NCBI GenBank assembly: GCA_903915535.1
Contig: CAIWTJ010000003.1
Coordinates: 1 to 52,100 of the forward strand
From: Enhydrobacter aerosaccus
GTDB taxonomy: Bacteria; Pseudomonadota; Alphaproteobacteria; Reyranellales; Reyranellaceae
Direction: 5' to 3'
Length of the DNA: 52,100 bases
In this document: in pieces, positions 33,516 to 42,018 of the stretch
Position numbering within the stretch: position 1 is the first letter of the stretch
How the letters are laid out: each line of letters begins with the position of its first letter
Position numbers and translations under genes: made by a program
The notes under the pieces: generated by a model
Database searches by the model: none
What the model saw: the letters and a program-made list of their open reading frames with translations, nothing else
Told to the model about the DNA's origin: nothing

Positions 33516-34909
33516 GGCTTGCTCCCGGAGCTCTCGTTCCAGAGCCCAATCCAGCGAGAACCTACTTCCTTATAGTACTTCTCTTCATCGTAGAATTCGA
33601 CAGGCAATCCGAGGGTCCTCGCGGTCAACCGGCCGATGCCCGCCAGCACCGTATAGAAGGCGACCTGCACGTCATGCCGGGCCACGATCAGGCTGACCTG
33701 CGAATTGAGCAGTTCCTGCTCCGCGTTCAGCACGTCCAGCGTGGTGCGCGAGCCGACCAGCGCTTCCTGGCGCACGCCGTTCAGCGCGACATCGTTGGCT
33801 TTGACCTGCGCGGTGAAAGAGTTCACGCGCGAGCGCGCCGAGTCGAGGTTGCGCCAGCCGCGGATCACGTTCTCCGCCGCCGTGCGCCGCGCGCTGTCGA
33901 GTTCGTTGCGACGCTGACCGACCAATTCCTTGGCCTGGCGGATTTGCGACCACTCGCTGCCGTTCTGATAGATCGGCACGGTTGCCTGCAGGCGCACACC
34001 ATACTGATTGAAGTTGTCGTTTGGTGTCGCGAGCTCGAACTGTTGCTGGATGTGGCCCACGAGGTTGACCTGAGGCAGCAGCACCGACGCCGCGCTGTTC
34101 ACGCCGTACTGCGCCGCCGAAATGCGATACTGTGCGCTGACGGTGAGCGGGCCCCCGTTCATCGCCAGCGACACCGCCTCTTCCTCGCTCGCCGGCAACG
34201 CGCCGAACAGGGGCAGTTCACCCATCTTCCCCGGCCTCTGGCCAACGACATGCACGTAGACTGCCTCGTCGATGCGGATCTGCGCTTCGGCGAGGACGAG
34301 ATCGGCCTTCGACTGCTCGAGACGCGCCTCGGCTTGCGAGACGTCCGTGATCGTGAGCTCGCCCACGCGGAAGCGTTCGCGCGTTGCCTCCAGCTGCTGA
34401 ACGAGCACGCGCACGTTGTTGCGGCGCACGTCGACGATGCCGAGATCCTGCACGAGGTTCGCGTAGGCGGTTACCGCCTGCAGCAGCACAGTCTGCTCGG
34501 TGCTGGCGAGCGACGCACGCTGGGCCTGGATGTTGGCTTGCGCAGCCTTGGTGTCGGCGACGGTCTTGCCGCCACGGAAGATAGGCTGGGTGACCGTCAG
34601 CAGCGTCGTCTTGCCATTCAGGATGTAAAAAGTGTTCGCCCTGCTGACCGGAAATGAGTCGGTCTCGATCTTGTTGAATTCCGCCGACAGCGAGACCTTG
34701 GGGCGCCAATTCGACAGCGCCTGCTGCAAGGTTTCATCGGTCTGGCGCAGCAGCGCGCGACCGGCCAGCAGGTCGGGATTGCTGTTGTAGGTCGAAGCCA
34801 TGGCTTCGACGAGGCTTTGCGACCAGACCGCCGACGATCCGCCCATTGCGACCAGCAGCGCACTCGCCAACGCCGCTCCGGTTTGCCTCAACACGGGCCG
34901 GATACGCAT
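33512..34909 (-). CDS. TolC family outer membrane efflux protein
   Basis: A 465-residue outer-membrane channel protein of the TolC/type I secretion family. A signal peptide covers about residues 1-31 (ALASALLVAMGGSSAVWS). The two repeated long helical hairpins are apparent, for example LRQTDETLQQALSNWRPKVSL, VLVQQLEATRERFRVGELTITDVSQAEARL in the first half, and ALVGSRTTLDVLNAEQELLNSQ in the second. It forms the trimeric exit duct for export pumps; no pump or adaptor gene is adjacent. The place between the PCMT-like gene and popZ is a conserved alphaproteobacterial order, and it overlaps popZ by ATGA. Confidence 0.93.
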   Translation of the reverse strand: MRIRPVLRQTGAALASALLVAMGGSSAVWSQSLVEAMASTYNSNPDLLAGRALLRQTDETLQQALSNWRPKVSLSAEFNKIETDSFPVSRANTFYILNGKTTLLTVTQPIFRGGKTVADTKAAQANIQAQRASLASTEQTVLLQAVTAYANLVQDLGIVDVRRNNVRVLVQQLEATRERFRVGELTITDVSQAEARLEQSKADLVLAEAQIRIDEAVYVHVVGQRPGKMGELPLFGALPASEEEAVSLAMNGGPLTVSAQYRISAAQYGVNSAASVLLPQVNLVGHIQQQFELATPNDNFNQYGVRLQATVPIYQNGSEWSQIRQAKELVGQRRNELDSARRTAAENVIRGWRNLDSARSRVNSFTAQVKANDVALNGVRQEALVGSRTTLDVLNAEQELLNSQVSLIVARHDVQVAFYTVLAGIGRLTARTLGLPVEFYDEEKYYKEVGSRWIGLWNESSGSKP

Positions 34910-34954
34910 GTAATCATTACCCTCATTGCTGGCGGGAACAGTATCAGCGCCGCT

Positions 34955-35614
34955 TCAGAAGGTGAAGCGAGCCGGTGGCGCGAACCCGGGCAATACCGGC
35001 GTGCCTGCATCGAAGAGTGCTCGCCCGGAGGTCACACCGCCCTCTTTCACGACAAGTTGTGCCACACCCATGGCGCCCGGCCCTCCGGCCAGAACGGTGA
35101 CCAACCGGCCACCCTCGGCAAGCTGGTCGAGGATCGCGGGCGGGATCTGCCGCACCGACCCTTCGATCAAGATGACATCGTAGGGGCCGGAAGCCGCCAT
35201 GCCGGCCTCGGCCTGGGCCGTGACCAGGGTGACGTTCCGAAGGCCCAAAGCCTTGATGGTCTGGTCGGCGGAACCAGCCATCCCGGCGTCGCTTTCCACC
35301 GCCACGACCGACTGCACCAGGCTGGCAAGCAAGGCCGCGCCATAGCCCCGTCCGGAGGCCACAACCAACGCCTTGTCCCCGGGGCCCGCCTGCAGGGTCT
35401 GGATCAGACGGGCCAGAACCATGGGTTCCATCAGGAAGCGGCCATTGCCCAGCGGTACATCCTCGTCGGAATAAGCCACCGATTTCAGGCCGTCGGGCAG
35501 GAATAGCTCGCGCGGCAGTTCGCCCACCACGGCCAGAAGCTGGGCGTTGTTGACGCGGTTGGGTCTGAGCTGGCCGACGACCATGTTGCGACGTGCGAGC
35601 GCGAAATCCGTCAT
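34955..35614 (-). CDS. PCMT-like (protein-L-isoaspartate O-methyltransferase family) protein
   Basis: A 219-residue protein of the PCMT fold. The N-terminal part follows the family (LPRELFLPDGLKSVAYSDEDVPLGNG), but the motif usually read as GQTISQP is GRFLMEP at 58-64, lacking the conserved Thr/Ser of the active site. The SAM-binding loop, usually EIGTGSGYQ, is ASGRGYG at 86-92 with the glycines partly kept. It may bind SAM yet be unable to repair isoaspartate. It precedes the TolC-type gene by 45 bases on the same strand, as in many alphaproteobacteria, which hints at an envelope-related rather than repair role. The divergence is seen; the functional consequence is inferred. Confidence 0.85.
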   Translation of the reverse strand: MTDFALARRNMVVGQLRPNRVNNAQLLAVVGELPRELFLPDGLKSVAYSDEDVPLGNGRFLMEPMVLARLIQTLQAGPGDKALVVASGRGYGAALLASLVQSVVAVESDAGMAGSADQTIKALGLRNVTLVTAQAEAGMAASGPYDVILIEGSVRQIPPAILDQLAEGGRLVTVLAGGPGAMGVAQLVVKEGGVTSGRALFDAGTPVLPGFAPPARFTF

Positions 35615-35760
35615 TGGCTAACCCCAAATTGTTGCGCCTTTTATAGGGTGCCCGCGGCAAGAGCGTCAAAGGACCCCGCGTCGCGGGCGTCCAGCCCTTC
35701 CAGAGCATGGCTTGACCCATGTTGGACCCCATGGGTATAGCAGCCGCCGTTCCTGCGGCC

Positions 35761-35834
35761 GGCCTGGTGGCAGAGTGGTTATGTAGCGGACTGCAAATCC
35801 GTCAATGCCGGTTCGATTCCGGCCCAGGCCTCCA
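35761..35834 (+). tRNA. trnC: tRNA-Cys (GCA)
   Basis: A 74-base cloverleaf. The acceptor arms GGCCTGG (35761-35767) and CCAGGCC (35824-35830) pair perfectly, the discriminator is T as expected for cysteine tRNA, and CCA (35832-35834) is encoded. The anticodon GCA is at 35793-35795 in loop CTGCAAA. The T-arm GGTTCGATTCC is standard. In the 101 bases before the next tRNA there is only a weak 6-bp stem (CGACCG/CGGTCG) followed later by ATTTTATT. Confidence 0.97.
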
Positions 35835-35935
35835 CGGACCTCGCTGTGGAATTACGGCGCTTGCCTCCAGTAGCTTGCTCTGCCAAAACTCCGCGCCCTC
35901 GCCGACCGAATACCGCCGGTCGCGACCGATTTTAT

Positions 35936-36010
35936 TCCGAAGTAGCTCAGCGGTAGAGCAGGCGACTGTTAATCGCCGGGTCGCAGGTTCGATCCCTGCC
36001 TTCGGAGCCA
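35936..36010 (+). tRNA. trnN: tRNA-Asn (GTT)
   Basis: A 75-base cloverleaf with acceptor arms TCCGAAG (35936-35942) and CTTCGGA (36000-36006), discriminator G as usual for asparagine, and encoded CCA at 36008-36010. The anticodon GTT is at 35968-35970 in loop CTGTTAA. The D-arm AGCTCAGCGGTAGAGC and T-arm AGGTTCGATCCCT are canonical. A strong terminator begins seven bases downstream. Confidence 0.98.
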
Positions 36011-36016
36011 TCTTCG

Positions 36017-36053
36017 CGACGGCGCGTCCCCCGGGGACGCGCCGTCGTTTTTT
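36017..36053 (+). terminator. Rho-independent terminator after tRNA-Asn
   Basis: CGACGGCGCGTCCC (from 36017) pairs with GGGACGCGCCGTCG (ending 36047) in a near-perfect stem of about 14 bp with a tiny loop, followed by six T (36048-36053). It separates the tRNA transcript from the NUDIX gene, whose ATG is 17 bases further on. Confidence 0.93.
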
Positions 36054-36069
36054 CGAGAAGGGTCGGCCG

Positions 36070-36675
36070 ATGAGCGATGCCAGGGAAAGCGTCGAACTGC
36101 TCCGCAAGGAGACTGCGTTCCAGGGCTACTTCAAGGTCGTGCGCTACTTCTTCCGCCACAGCCTTCACAAGGGCGGCACGAGCGACATCATCAGCCGCGA
36201 GGTCTTCGAGCGCGGCCAGGCGGGTGCCGTCCTGCTCTACGATCCCGGCCGTGACGAGGTCGTGCTGATCCGCCAGTTCCGCGCCGGCGCCTATGTGGCC
36301 GGGCACCATCCCTTCACCTGGGAACTCGTTGCGGGAATCATCGAGGAAGGCGAGACCGCCGAAGACATGGTCCGCCGCGAGGTCGGCGAAGAAGCCGGCC
36401 TGACCGTGGGCGACGTGCTGCCGATCCAGAACGTCATGCTGACGCCCGGAGCCTGCTCCGAAGCCTGCCAGGTGTTCGTCGGCCGGATCGACGCCGCCAA
36501 CGCGGGCGGCGTATTCGGCCTCGCTTCCGAAGGCGAGGACATATTGGTGAAGGTCCTTTCCTTCGCCGACGCCTACGCCATGGTCGAGCGCAACGAAGTG
36601 GACAATGCGGTGGGCGTCATCGGCCTGCAGTGGCTCGCCCTTCATCGCGAGGAGTTGCGCAAGCGCTGGCGTTGA
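36070..36675 (+). CDS. NUDIX hydrolase (ADP-ribose pyrophosphatase-like)
   Basis: A 201-residue NUDIX protein. The box Gx5Ex7REUxEExGU is complete at 89-111 (it starts GIIEEGETAEDM and ends REVGEEAGL). The N-terminal extension (VVRYFFRHSLHKGG) and the later proline-free loop TPGACSEACQVFVGRID are typical of the ADP-sugar pyrophosphatase group, which splits ADP-ribose to AMP and ribose phosphate. The start ATG at 36070 lies just after the tRNA-Asn terminator, so the promoter may overlap the terminator or lie upstream with read-through. cysK follows after 62 bases. Confidence 0.93.
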   Translation: MSDARESVELLRKETAFQGYFKVVRYFFRHSLHKGGTSDIISREVFERGQAGAVLLYDPGRDEVVLIRQFRAGAYVAGHHPFTWELVAGIIEEGETAEDMVRREVGEEAGLTVGDVLPIQNVMLTPGACSEACQVFVGRIDAANAGGVFGLASEGEDILVKVLSFADAYAMVERNEVDNAVGVIGLQWLALHREELRKRWR

Positions 36676-36737
36676 ACGGATGCATTGACTACGTTTCGTC
36701 CGGGGAAGCGCGCAGGGTCGAAGAAGGCGAAACGTCC

Positions 36738-37739
36738 ATGAACGTCCGGTCCGGTTTCATCGAAAGCATCGGCAACACGCCGCTGATCAAGCTTCGTGCG
36801 GCATCGGCCGCGACGGGTTGCGATATCTATGGCAAGGCAGAGTTCCTCAACCCCGGCGGCTCGGTGAAAGATCGCGCCGCACTGGCCATGATCCGGGACG
36901 CCGAGAAGCGCGGCACGCTGCGCAAGGGCGGTGTGGTCGTCGAGGGCACCGCCGGCAACACCGGCATCGGCATCGCGCTTGTCGCCAATGCGCTGGGCTA
37001 CCACTCGGTCATCGTGATGCCCGAGACGCAGAGCCAGGAGAAGAAGGACATGCTGCGCCTCTGTGGCGCCGACCTGCGCCTGGTGCCCGCCCTTCCCTAC
37101 GCCAACCCCGGCAATTACGTGCGCTACTCCGAAGCGCTGGCCAAGGAGATCGCGGCTACGGAGCCGAACGGCGCGATCTGGGCCAACCAGTTCGACAATG
37201 TCGCCAATCGCGACGGCCACTATCGCACCACCGGCCCAGAGATCTTCGACCAGACCGACGGCAAGGTCGCGGGCTTCACCTGCTCTGCCGGCAGTGGCGG
37301 GACGCTGGCCGGCGTGGCGATGGCGCTGAAGGAGCGCAACAAGGATATCCGCATCGCGCTCAGCGATCCGATGGGCTCGGCGCTGTACAGTTGGAAGATG
37401 AAGGGCGAACTCAAGTCCGAAGGCAACTCCGTGACGGAGGGCATCGGCCAGGGCCGGGTCACCAAGAACCTCGAAGGCGCGCCGATCGACACCGCTTACC
37501 AGATCACCGACCAGGAAGCGCTGCCGGTGCTGTTCGACCTGATCGAACACGAAGGCCTCGTGCTGGGTGGCTCGACCGCGATCAACATCGTGGGCGCCAT
37601 GCGGCTTGCCCGGGAACTGGGACCGGGCAAGACCGTCGTCACGATCCTTTGCGACGGCGGCAGCCGTTATCAGTCGAAACTCTTCAATCCTGCCTTCCTG
37701 CGCGAGAAGAACCTGCCGATACCGCCCTGGATGAAATAG
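36738..37739 (+). CDS. cysK: Cysteine synthase A family protein (PLP-dependent)
   Basis: A 333-residue O-acetylserine sulfhydrylase-type enzyme. The PLP lysine is Lys44 in GGSVKDRAA, the substrate loop TAGNTG is at 71-76, and the phosphate-binding loop is in CSAGSGGTLAG. It should join sulfide (or another sulfur donor) to O-acetylserine to make cysteine. At 333 residues it is slightly longer than Escherichia coli CysK, owing to a C-terminal tail (SKLFNPAFLREKNLP). The ATG at 36738 is chosen because the upstream residues do not fit the family. It starts a same-strand run with rbsK, alaX, sseA and metC. Confidence 0.92.
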   Translation: MNVRSGFIESIGNTPLIKLRAASAATGCDIYGKAEFLNPGGSVKDRAALAMIRDAEKRGTLRKGGVVVEGTAGNTGIGIALVANALGYHSVIVMPETQSQEKKDMLRLCGADLRLVPALPYANPGNYVRYSEALAKEIAATEPNGAIWANQFDNVANRDGHYRTTGPEIFDQTDGKVAGFTCSAGSGGTLAGVAMALKERNKDIRIALSDPMGSALYSWKMKGELKSEGNSVTEGIGQGRVTKNLEGAPIDTAYQITDQEALPVLFDLIEHEGLVLGGSTAINIVGAMRLARELGPGKTVVTILCDGGSRYQSKLFNPAFLREKNLPIPPWMK

Positions 37740-37748
37740 GCGCTTCCG

Positions 37749-38654
37749 ATGAGCCGTGTCGTGGTCTGCGGCAGCATCAACATGGATGTCGTCGTGCAAA
37801 GCCAGCGCCAGCCCGCCCTGGGGGAGACCATCCTCGGTGCGACAGTCGCCCTTCTGCCCGGAGGCAAGGGATCCAACCAGGCAATCGCTGCAGCACGGGC
37901 GGAGGCGGCAGCGGAAATGCTGGGCGCCGTCGGCGACGACGCTTTCGGTCACGAGTTGCGCGCCTTCCTTCGCCGACAACGGGTGGAGACCAAGGGCGTA
38001 AAGGTGCTGTCCAACCGCGCGACCGGCGTCGCCCTGATCCAGGTGACCCACGGCGATAACGCGATCACCGTGGCTTCGGGTGCCAATGCAGCCTTCACGC
38101 AGAAGATGGTGCGTCGCGCGCCGCGTCGCGGAGAGACCTGGGTCTTTCAGTTCGAGATACCGGTTACCACGACCGAAGCGCTGATACGCCAGGCGCGCGC
38201 AGCAGGCGCGCGCACGATCCTCAATCTCGCGCCCATGGTCCGCCATCCCGCGCGGCTGCTGAAGCTCGTGGACATCGCGGTGCTGAACGAGATCGAACTG
38301 GCACAGGTCACCGGCGCCAGGATCACAGCGAAGAGTGCCCGGCGCGATGTCGTCGCCGCCTGCCGGAAGATTGGATCGGCCGTCACCATCGCCACGATGG
38401 GTGCCCGCGGTGCGATCGTCGTCACGTCACAGGAGGCAACCGCCCTTCCCGGCTTCAAGGCCAAGGTTGTCGACACCACTGGCGCAGGCGACTGCTTCGT
38501 CGGCGCCCTCGCGGCACGCCTGTCGTCGGGCGCCAGTCTCCTCGAGGCCGCGCGTTACGCCAATGCGGCGGCCTCCTGTTCCGTCGAGCGGCTGGGAGCC
38601 ACGCCCTCGATGCCCTCGCCGAGAGAAGTTGCGGCGCGGCTGGCGAGAGCCTAA
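37749..38654 (+). CDS. rbsK: Ribokinase (PfkB family)
   Basis: A 301-residue sugar kinase of the PfkB family. The N-terminal signature GSINMDVVV and GGKGSNQAIAAARA are characteristic of ribokinase, and the C-terminal anion hole/catalytic motif DTTGAGDCFVGALA is near 241-254. It phosphorylates ribose at O5. Ribose from ADP-ribose turnover could be a source, since a NUDIX ADP-ribose-type hydrolase lies two genes upstream, but this is inference. No rbsABC transport genes are near. It starts nine bases after cysK. Confidence 0.9.
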   Translation: MSRVVVCGSINMDVVVQSQRQPALGETILGATVALLPGGKGSNQAIAAARAEAAAEMLGAVGDDAFGHELRAFLRRQRVETKGVKVLSNRATGVALIQVTHGDNAITVASGANAAFTQKMVRRAPRRGETWVFQFEIPVTTTEALIRQARAAGARTILNLAPMVRHPARLLKLVDIAVLNEIELAQVTGARITAKSARRDVVAACRKIGSAVTIATMGARGAIVVTSQEATALPGFKAKVVDTTGAGDCFVGALAARLSSGASLLEAARYANAAASCSVERLGATPSMPSPREVAARLARA

Positions 38655-38663
38655 ATCCCCTCC

Positions 38664-39365
38664 ATGGTCGAAGAACTCTTCCGGCAGGACGCCTACCTCA
38701 AGGAGGCCGACGCCATCGTGACCGCGCAGGACGAGCGCGGCGTGCGGCTGGACCGCACGATCTTCTATCCGACCGGCGGCGGGCAGCCCGGCGATACCGG
38801 CCTGCTGCGCTGGGACGGCGGTGAGGCGAAGATCGTCGACTCCCTGAAAGCCGACGGCGGCGACGTACTGCACGTGCTGGCGCCTGACGCGCCCAAGCCC
38901 GCGGTCGGCACGAAGGTGCACGCGTCTCTCGACTGGGAGCGGCGCTACAAGCACATGCGCATGCACACCGCGATGCACGTCATGTCCTCGATCATCAAGG
39001 GCAGCGTGACAGGTGGCCAGGTCGGCGCCGACAAGAGCCGCCTCGACTTCAATCTCGAGGGCGATGTGCCGACCAAGGAATGGGTGACAGAGGAGATGAA
39101 CCGCATCCTCGCCACCGATCATCCCGTCGTTGCGCAATGGATCACCGACGAGGAAATGAACGCCCGCCCAGAACTGGTGAAGACCATGAGCGTGAGGCCG
39201 CCAATGGGTGCGGGCCGCGTGCGTTTGCTTGCGATCGACGGCGTCGATCTCCAAGCCTGCGGCGGCACGCATGTCGCGAAGACCGCCGAAATCGGCCGGG
39301 TCGAGTGCACCAAGGTCGAGAACAAGGGAAAAATGAACCGGCGCTTCATCATCGCGCTGGCCTGA
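38664..39365 (+). CDS. Alanyl-tRNA editing protein (AlaX family)
   Basis: A 233-residue free-standing editing factor homologous to the AlaRS editing domain, which removes serine or glycine wrongly attached to tRNA-Ala. The zinc-binding set is present: His101 and His105 in MRMHTAMHV, and Cys199 and His203 in QACGGTHV. The N-terminal segment (DRTIFYPTGGGQPGDTG) matches the AlaX beta-barrel, so it is the medium-length type. It begins nine bases after rbsK and is followed by sseA after 11 bases, all probably in one transcript. Confidence 0.92.
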   Translation: MVEELFRQDAYLKEADAIVTAQDERGVRLDRTIFYPTGGGQPGDTGLLRWDGGEAKIVDSLKADGGDVLHVLAPDAPKPAVGTKVHASLDWERRYKHMRMHTAMHVMSSIIKGSVTGGQVGADKSRLDFNLEGDVPTKEWVTEEMNRILATDHPVVAQWITDEEMNARPELVKTMSVRPPMGAGRVRLLAIDGVDLQACGGTHVAKTAEIGRVECTKVENKGKMNRRFIIALA

Positions 39366-39376
39366 AGGAAATCACC

Positions 39377-40234
39377 ATGACCTACGCAAGACCCGATGCC
39401 CTCGTCAGCACAGAGTGGCTGGCCAGCCACCTCGACGCGCCCGACGTGCGTATCGTCGACGCCTCGTTCTATCTGCCGGCGCAGAAGCGCGATCCGAAGG
39501 CCGAGTTCGCCAAGCAGCACATTCCAGGCGCGATGTACTTCGACATCGACGAGATCGCCGACAAGACGAACCCGTTGCCGCACATGCTGCCGACGCCCGA
39601 ACAATTCGCGTTACAGGTGAGCGCGCTCGGAATCGGCAACGGCAACAAGATCGTCGTCTACGACACCACGCCGATGACCGGCGCATGCCGCGTGTGGTGG
39701 ATGTTCCGCGTCATGGGTTACAAGGACGTGGCGATCCTCGACGGTGGCCTGCCGAAATGGATGGCCGAGGGCCGCGCCGTCACCGATGCAGCCACCACGC
39801 CGCGCGCAAAGGCTTTCACCCCCCACTTCGACAAGGCGCTGGTGCGCTCGATCGACGACGTTAAGTCGCTGCTCTCCAGCAAAGTCGAGCAAGTGGTCGA
39901 CGCCCGCGCCGCGAACCGCTTTCGCGGCGAAGTGCCGGAAGCGCGCGCCGGCCTGCGCATAGGCCATATGCCCGGCGCATTCAACCTGCCCTACAACGAA
40001 CTGATCGACCCCAAGACTGGCACCATGCGGCCGGCGGCCGAGATCAAGGCGGCCATCGCGGCATCGGGCATCGATTCCGCCAAGAAAGTCACGGCCAGTT
40101 GCGGCTCGGGTGTCACGGCTTGCGTCGTGGCGCTCGGTCTCTATCTCACGGGCGCGCCGGATGCCGCGATCTACGATGGCTCGTGGACGGAATGGGGCGG
40201 ACGTGCCGATACGCCCATCGTCACCGGAGCCTGA
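39377..40234 (+). CDS. sseA: 3-mercaptopyruvate sulfurtransferase (rhodanese family)
   Basis: A 285-residue two-domain rhodanese. The N-terminal domain (LVSTEWLASHLDAPDVRIVDASFYLP) is inactive. The C-terminal domain has the active loop CGSGVTA with Cys242, the loop sequence typical of mercaptopyruvate sulfurtransferase rather than thiosulfate rhodanese (CRxGxT). It moves sulfur from 3-mercaptopyruvate, a cysteine catabolite, to thiols or other acceptors. ATG 39377 has AAGGAAATC upstream, a good ribosome-binding site. Its place between cysK and metC fits sulfur amino acid metabolism. A GNAT gene begins inside or at its end. Confidence 0.94.
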   Translation: MTYARPDALVSTEWLASHLDAPDVRIVDASFYLPAQKRDPKAEFAKQHIPGAMYFDIDEIADKTNPLPHMLPTPEQFALQVSALGIGNGNKIVVYDTTPMTGACRVWWMFRVMGYKDVAILDGGLPKWMAEGRAVTDAATTPRAKAFTPHFDKALVRSIDDVKSLLSSKVEQVVDARAANRFRGEVPEARAGLRIGHMPGAFNLPYNELIDPKTGTMRPAAEIKAAIAASGIDSAKKVTASCGSGVTACVVALGLYLTGAPDAAIYDGSWTEWGGRADTPIVTGA

Positions 40235-40802
40235 TCTTTTCTCGCACCACCCGCCGCCTCGGGACGACGGCCGGCTCGCGATCACGATCACCTACCTCGA
40301 GATAGCACCGCGTGACTGGACGCGACGCGGCATCGCGCCTGACGCCGAGATCGAGGTCACTCCGGTGATTGCGCCGACCGTCGCCTTCTATCGCGATCTC
40401 TACGACCGCGTCGGCCGACCGTGGCTCTGGTACGAGCGCCGCGTGCTCACCGACCGGGCGCTGGCCACCATCCTTGCGACCCCGACTCATGAGCTCCATG
40501 TCGCCCGCCATGACGGCGCGCTCGTCGGTTACTTCGAATTGCTTGCCGGCGAGATCGTCTTCTTCGGCCTGACACTCGACTATATCGCCCGGCGGATCGG
40601 TCCCTGGCTGCTCGACCGCGCGATCGAGCGCGGATTTGCGCTGGGGCATCCCCGGTTGATCCTCAACACCAACACCCTCGACCACCCGCGTGCCCTCGAC
40701 ATCTATCGCAAGGCGGGATTTCGCATCCTTCGGCGCGAAACGAAGGATGTTCCCGACCCTCGGAGCCTGTGGCCCGACGTCTATCGCTGGCCGCCGGCGT
40801 AA
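40203..40802 (+). CDS. GNAT family acetyltransferase (start uncertain)
   Basis: A protein of about 199 residues with a GNAT C-terminal half: HELHVARHDGALVGYFEL, the strand EIVFFGLTL, and LDIYRKAGFRILRRE, the usual end of the fold. The N-terminal segment AITITYLEIAPRDWTRRG begins the conserved part. The start is uncertain. GTG 40203, with GGGGCGGAC just upstream, overlaps sseA by 32 bases; ATG 40176 is possible; and no start codon is present between the sseA stop and the conserved region. The substrate is unknown. metC follows after 22 bases. Confidence 0.8.
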   Translation: MPIRPSSPEPDLFSHHPPPRDDGRLAITITYLEIAPRDWTRRGIAPDAEIEVTPVIAPTVAFYRDLYDRVGRPWLWYERRVLTDRALATILATPTHELHVARHDGALVGYFELLAGEIVFFGLTLDYIARRIGPWLLDRAIERGFALGHPRLILNTNTLDHPRALDIYRKAGFRILRRETKDVPDPRSLWPDVYRWPPA

Positions 40803-40824
40803 TTGCCGTGCCATAGTCGGGACC

Positions 40825-42018
40825 ATGACCTCGAAGAAAACTTATACCAAACCCGACACCATCTTGGCCGTTGCCGGCCGCGATCCCGACAACAACTTCG
40901 GCATCGTCAATCCACCCGTCTATCACGCGTCCACGATCCTCTCGCCGACCATGGCGAAGTTCGAGAACCGCATCCCGTTCGAGGGCTTCGGCTACGGACG
41001 CAATGGCACACCGACGCAGAAAGCGCTGGAAGATGCCGTCGCCGCGATCGAAGGCGCGCATCGTTCGATCGCCGTGCAGTCGGGACTTGCCGCCGTCACC
41101 GGCGCAATCGTTGGGTTCCTGAAGACCGGCGATCACCTGCTGATCACCGACAATGCCTACGGCCCCGCGCGCCGCTTCGCCAACACGACGCTGAAGGGCT
41201 TCGGCGTCGAGACGACGTTCTTCGACCCGATGATCGGCGCCGGCATCGAGAAGCTGATCCAGCCCAACACCAAGGTCGTCTATCTCGAGGCCCCGGGCTC
41301 GCAGACCTTCGAGGTCCAGGACGTCGACGCGATCTCCAAGGTTGCCAAGAAGCATGGCGCTGCCGTGCTGATCGACAACACGTGGGCCACGCCGCTCTAC
41401 TTCCGGCCGTTCGACCATGGCTGCGACCTGTCGATCCACGCCGGCACGAAGTACATCGTCGGTCACTCCGACGCGATGATGGGACTCATCTCCTGCGTCG
41501 ACCGGCCGATGTTCGAAATCGCCAAGACCGCGTGCCAGAGCTTCGGCTTCCATGCCGCGCCCGACGACTGCTACCTCGCGCTGCGCGGCCTGCGCACCAT
41601 GGGCGTGCGCCTGCGCCACCACGAAAAGAGCGGCATCCACATTGCCAACTGGCTGAAGACCCGCCCCGAGGTCGACAAGGTGCTGCACCCCGCCCTGCCC
41701 GACTGCCCCGGCCACGAGAACTGGAAGAAGCAGTTCAAGGGTGCGTCCGGCCTGTTCTCCTTCACGCTGAAGGACGGCTACAGCAAGAACGCGCTCGCCG
41801 CGATGCTGGATGGCATGGACATCTTCGGCATGGGCGCCTCCTGGGGCGGCTACGAGAGCCTGATGATCCCGGCTCATCCCGATGCCTATCGCACTGCCGT
41901 GCCGTGGCCCAAGGACAAGCAGATCCTGCGCGTCCACATCGGCCTCGAGGATGTCGAGGACCTGAAGACCGACCTCGCCGAAGGCTTCGAGCGCCTCAAC
42001 CGGGCGCACAATGCCTAG
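40825..42018 (+). CDS. metC: Cystathionine beta-lyase (Cys/Met metabolism PLP enzyme)
   Basis: A 397-residue enzyme of the Cys/Met metabolism family. The PLP lysine is Lys209 in SIHAGTKYIVGHSD. Other family features are FGYGRNGTPTQKALEDAVA, the tyrosine-containing phosphate region NAYGPAR, and DNTWATPLYFRP. The bulk fits MetC, which cleaves cystathionine to homocysteine, pyruvate and ammonia in methionine synthesis. Related C-S lyases have the same motifs, so the exact reaction is likely but not certain. It overlaps the next gene by eight bases and ends the sulfur amino-acid run. Confidence 0.9.
   Translation: MTSKKTYTKPDTILAVAGRDPDNNFGIVNPPVYHASTILSPTMAKFENRIPFEGFGYGRNGTPTQKALEDAVAAIEGAHRSIAVQSGLAAVTGAIVGFLKTGDHLLITDNAYGPARRFANTTLKGFGVETTFFDPMIGAGIEKLIQPNTKVVYLEAPGSQTFEVQDVDAISKVAKKHGAAVLIDNTWATPLYFRPFDHGCDLSIHAGTKYIVGHSDAMMGLISCVDRPMFEIAKTACQSFGFHAAPDDCYLALRGLRTMGVRLRHHEKSGIHIANWLKTRPEVDKVLHPALPDCPGHENWKKQFKGASGLFSFTLKDGYSKNALAAMLDGMDIFGMGASWGGYESLMIPAHPDAYRTAVPWPKDKQILRVHIGLEDVEDLKTDLAEGFERLNRAHNA

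Noticed and set aside
35903-35936. Terminator for tRNA-Cys between the two tRNA genes
   Set aside because: The CGACCG/CGGTCG stem is short and the T-rich ATTTTATT does not directly follow it; the two tRNAs may equally share one transcript.
36018-36047. Hairpin after tRNA-Asn as a third tRNA or a phage attachment site
   Set aside because: It is a simple near-perfect stem followed by six T, with no tRNA arms and no integrase or repeat of the tRNA 3' end nearby.
36642-38246. A 534-codon open frame on the minus strand opposite cysK and rbsK
   Set aside because: It spans two real genes on the other strand, shows no domain and has the typical composition of an antisense shadow.
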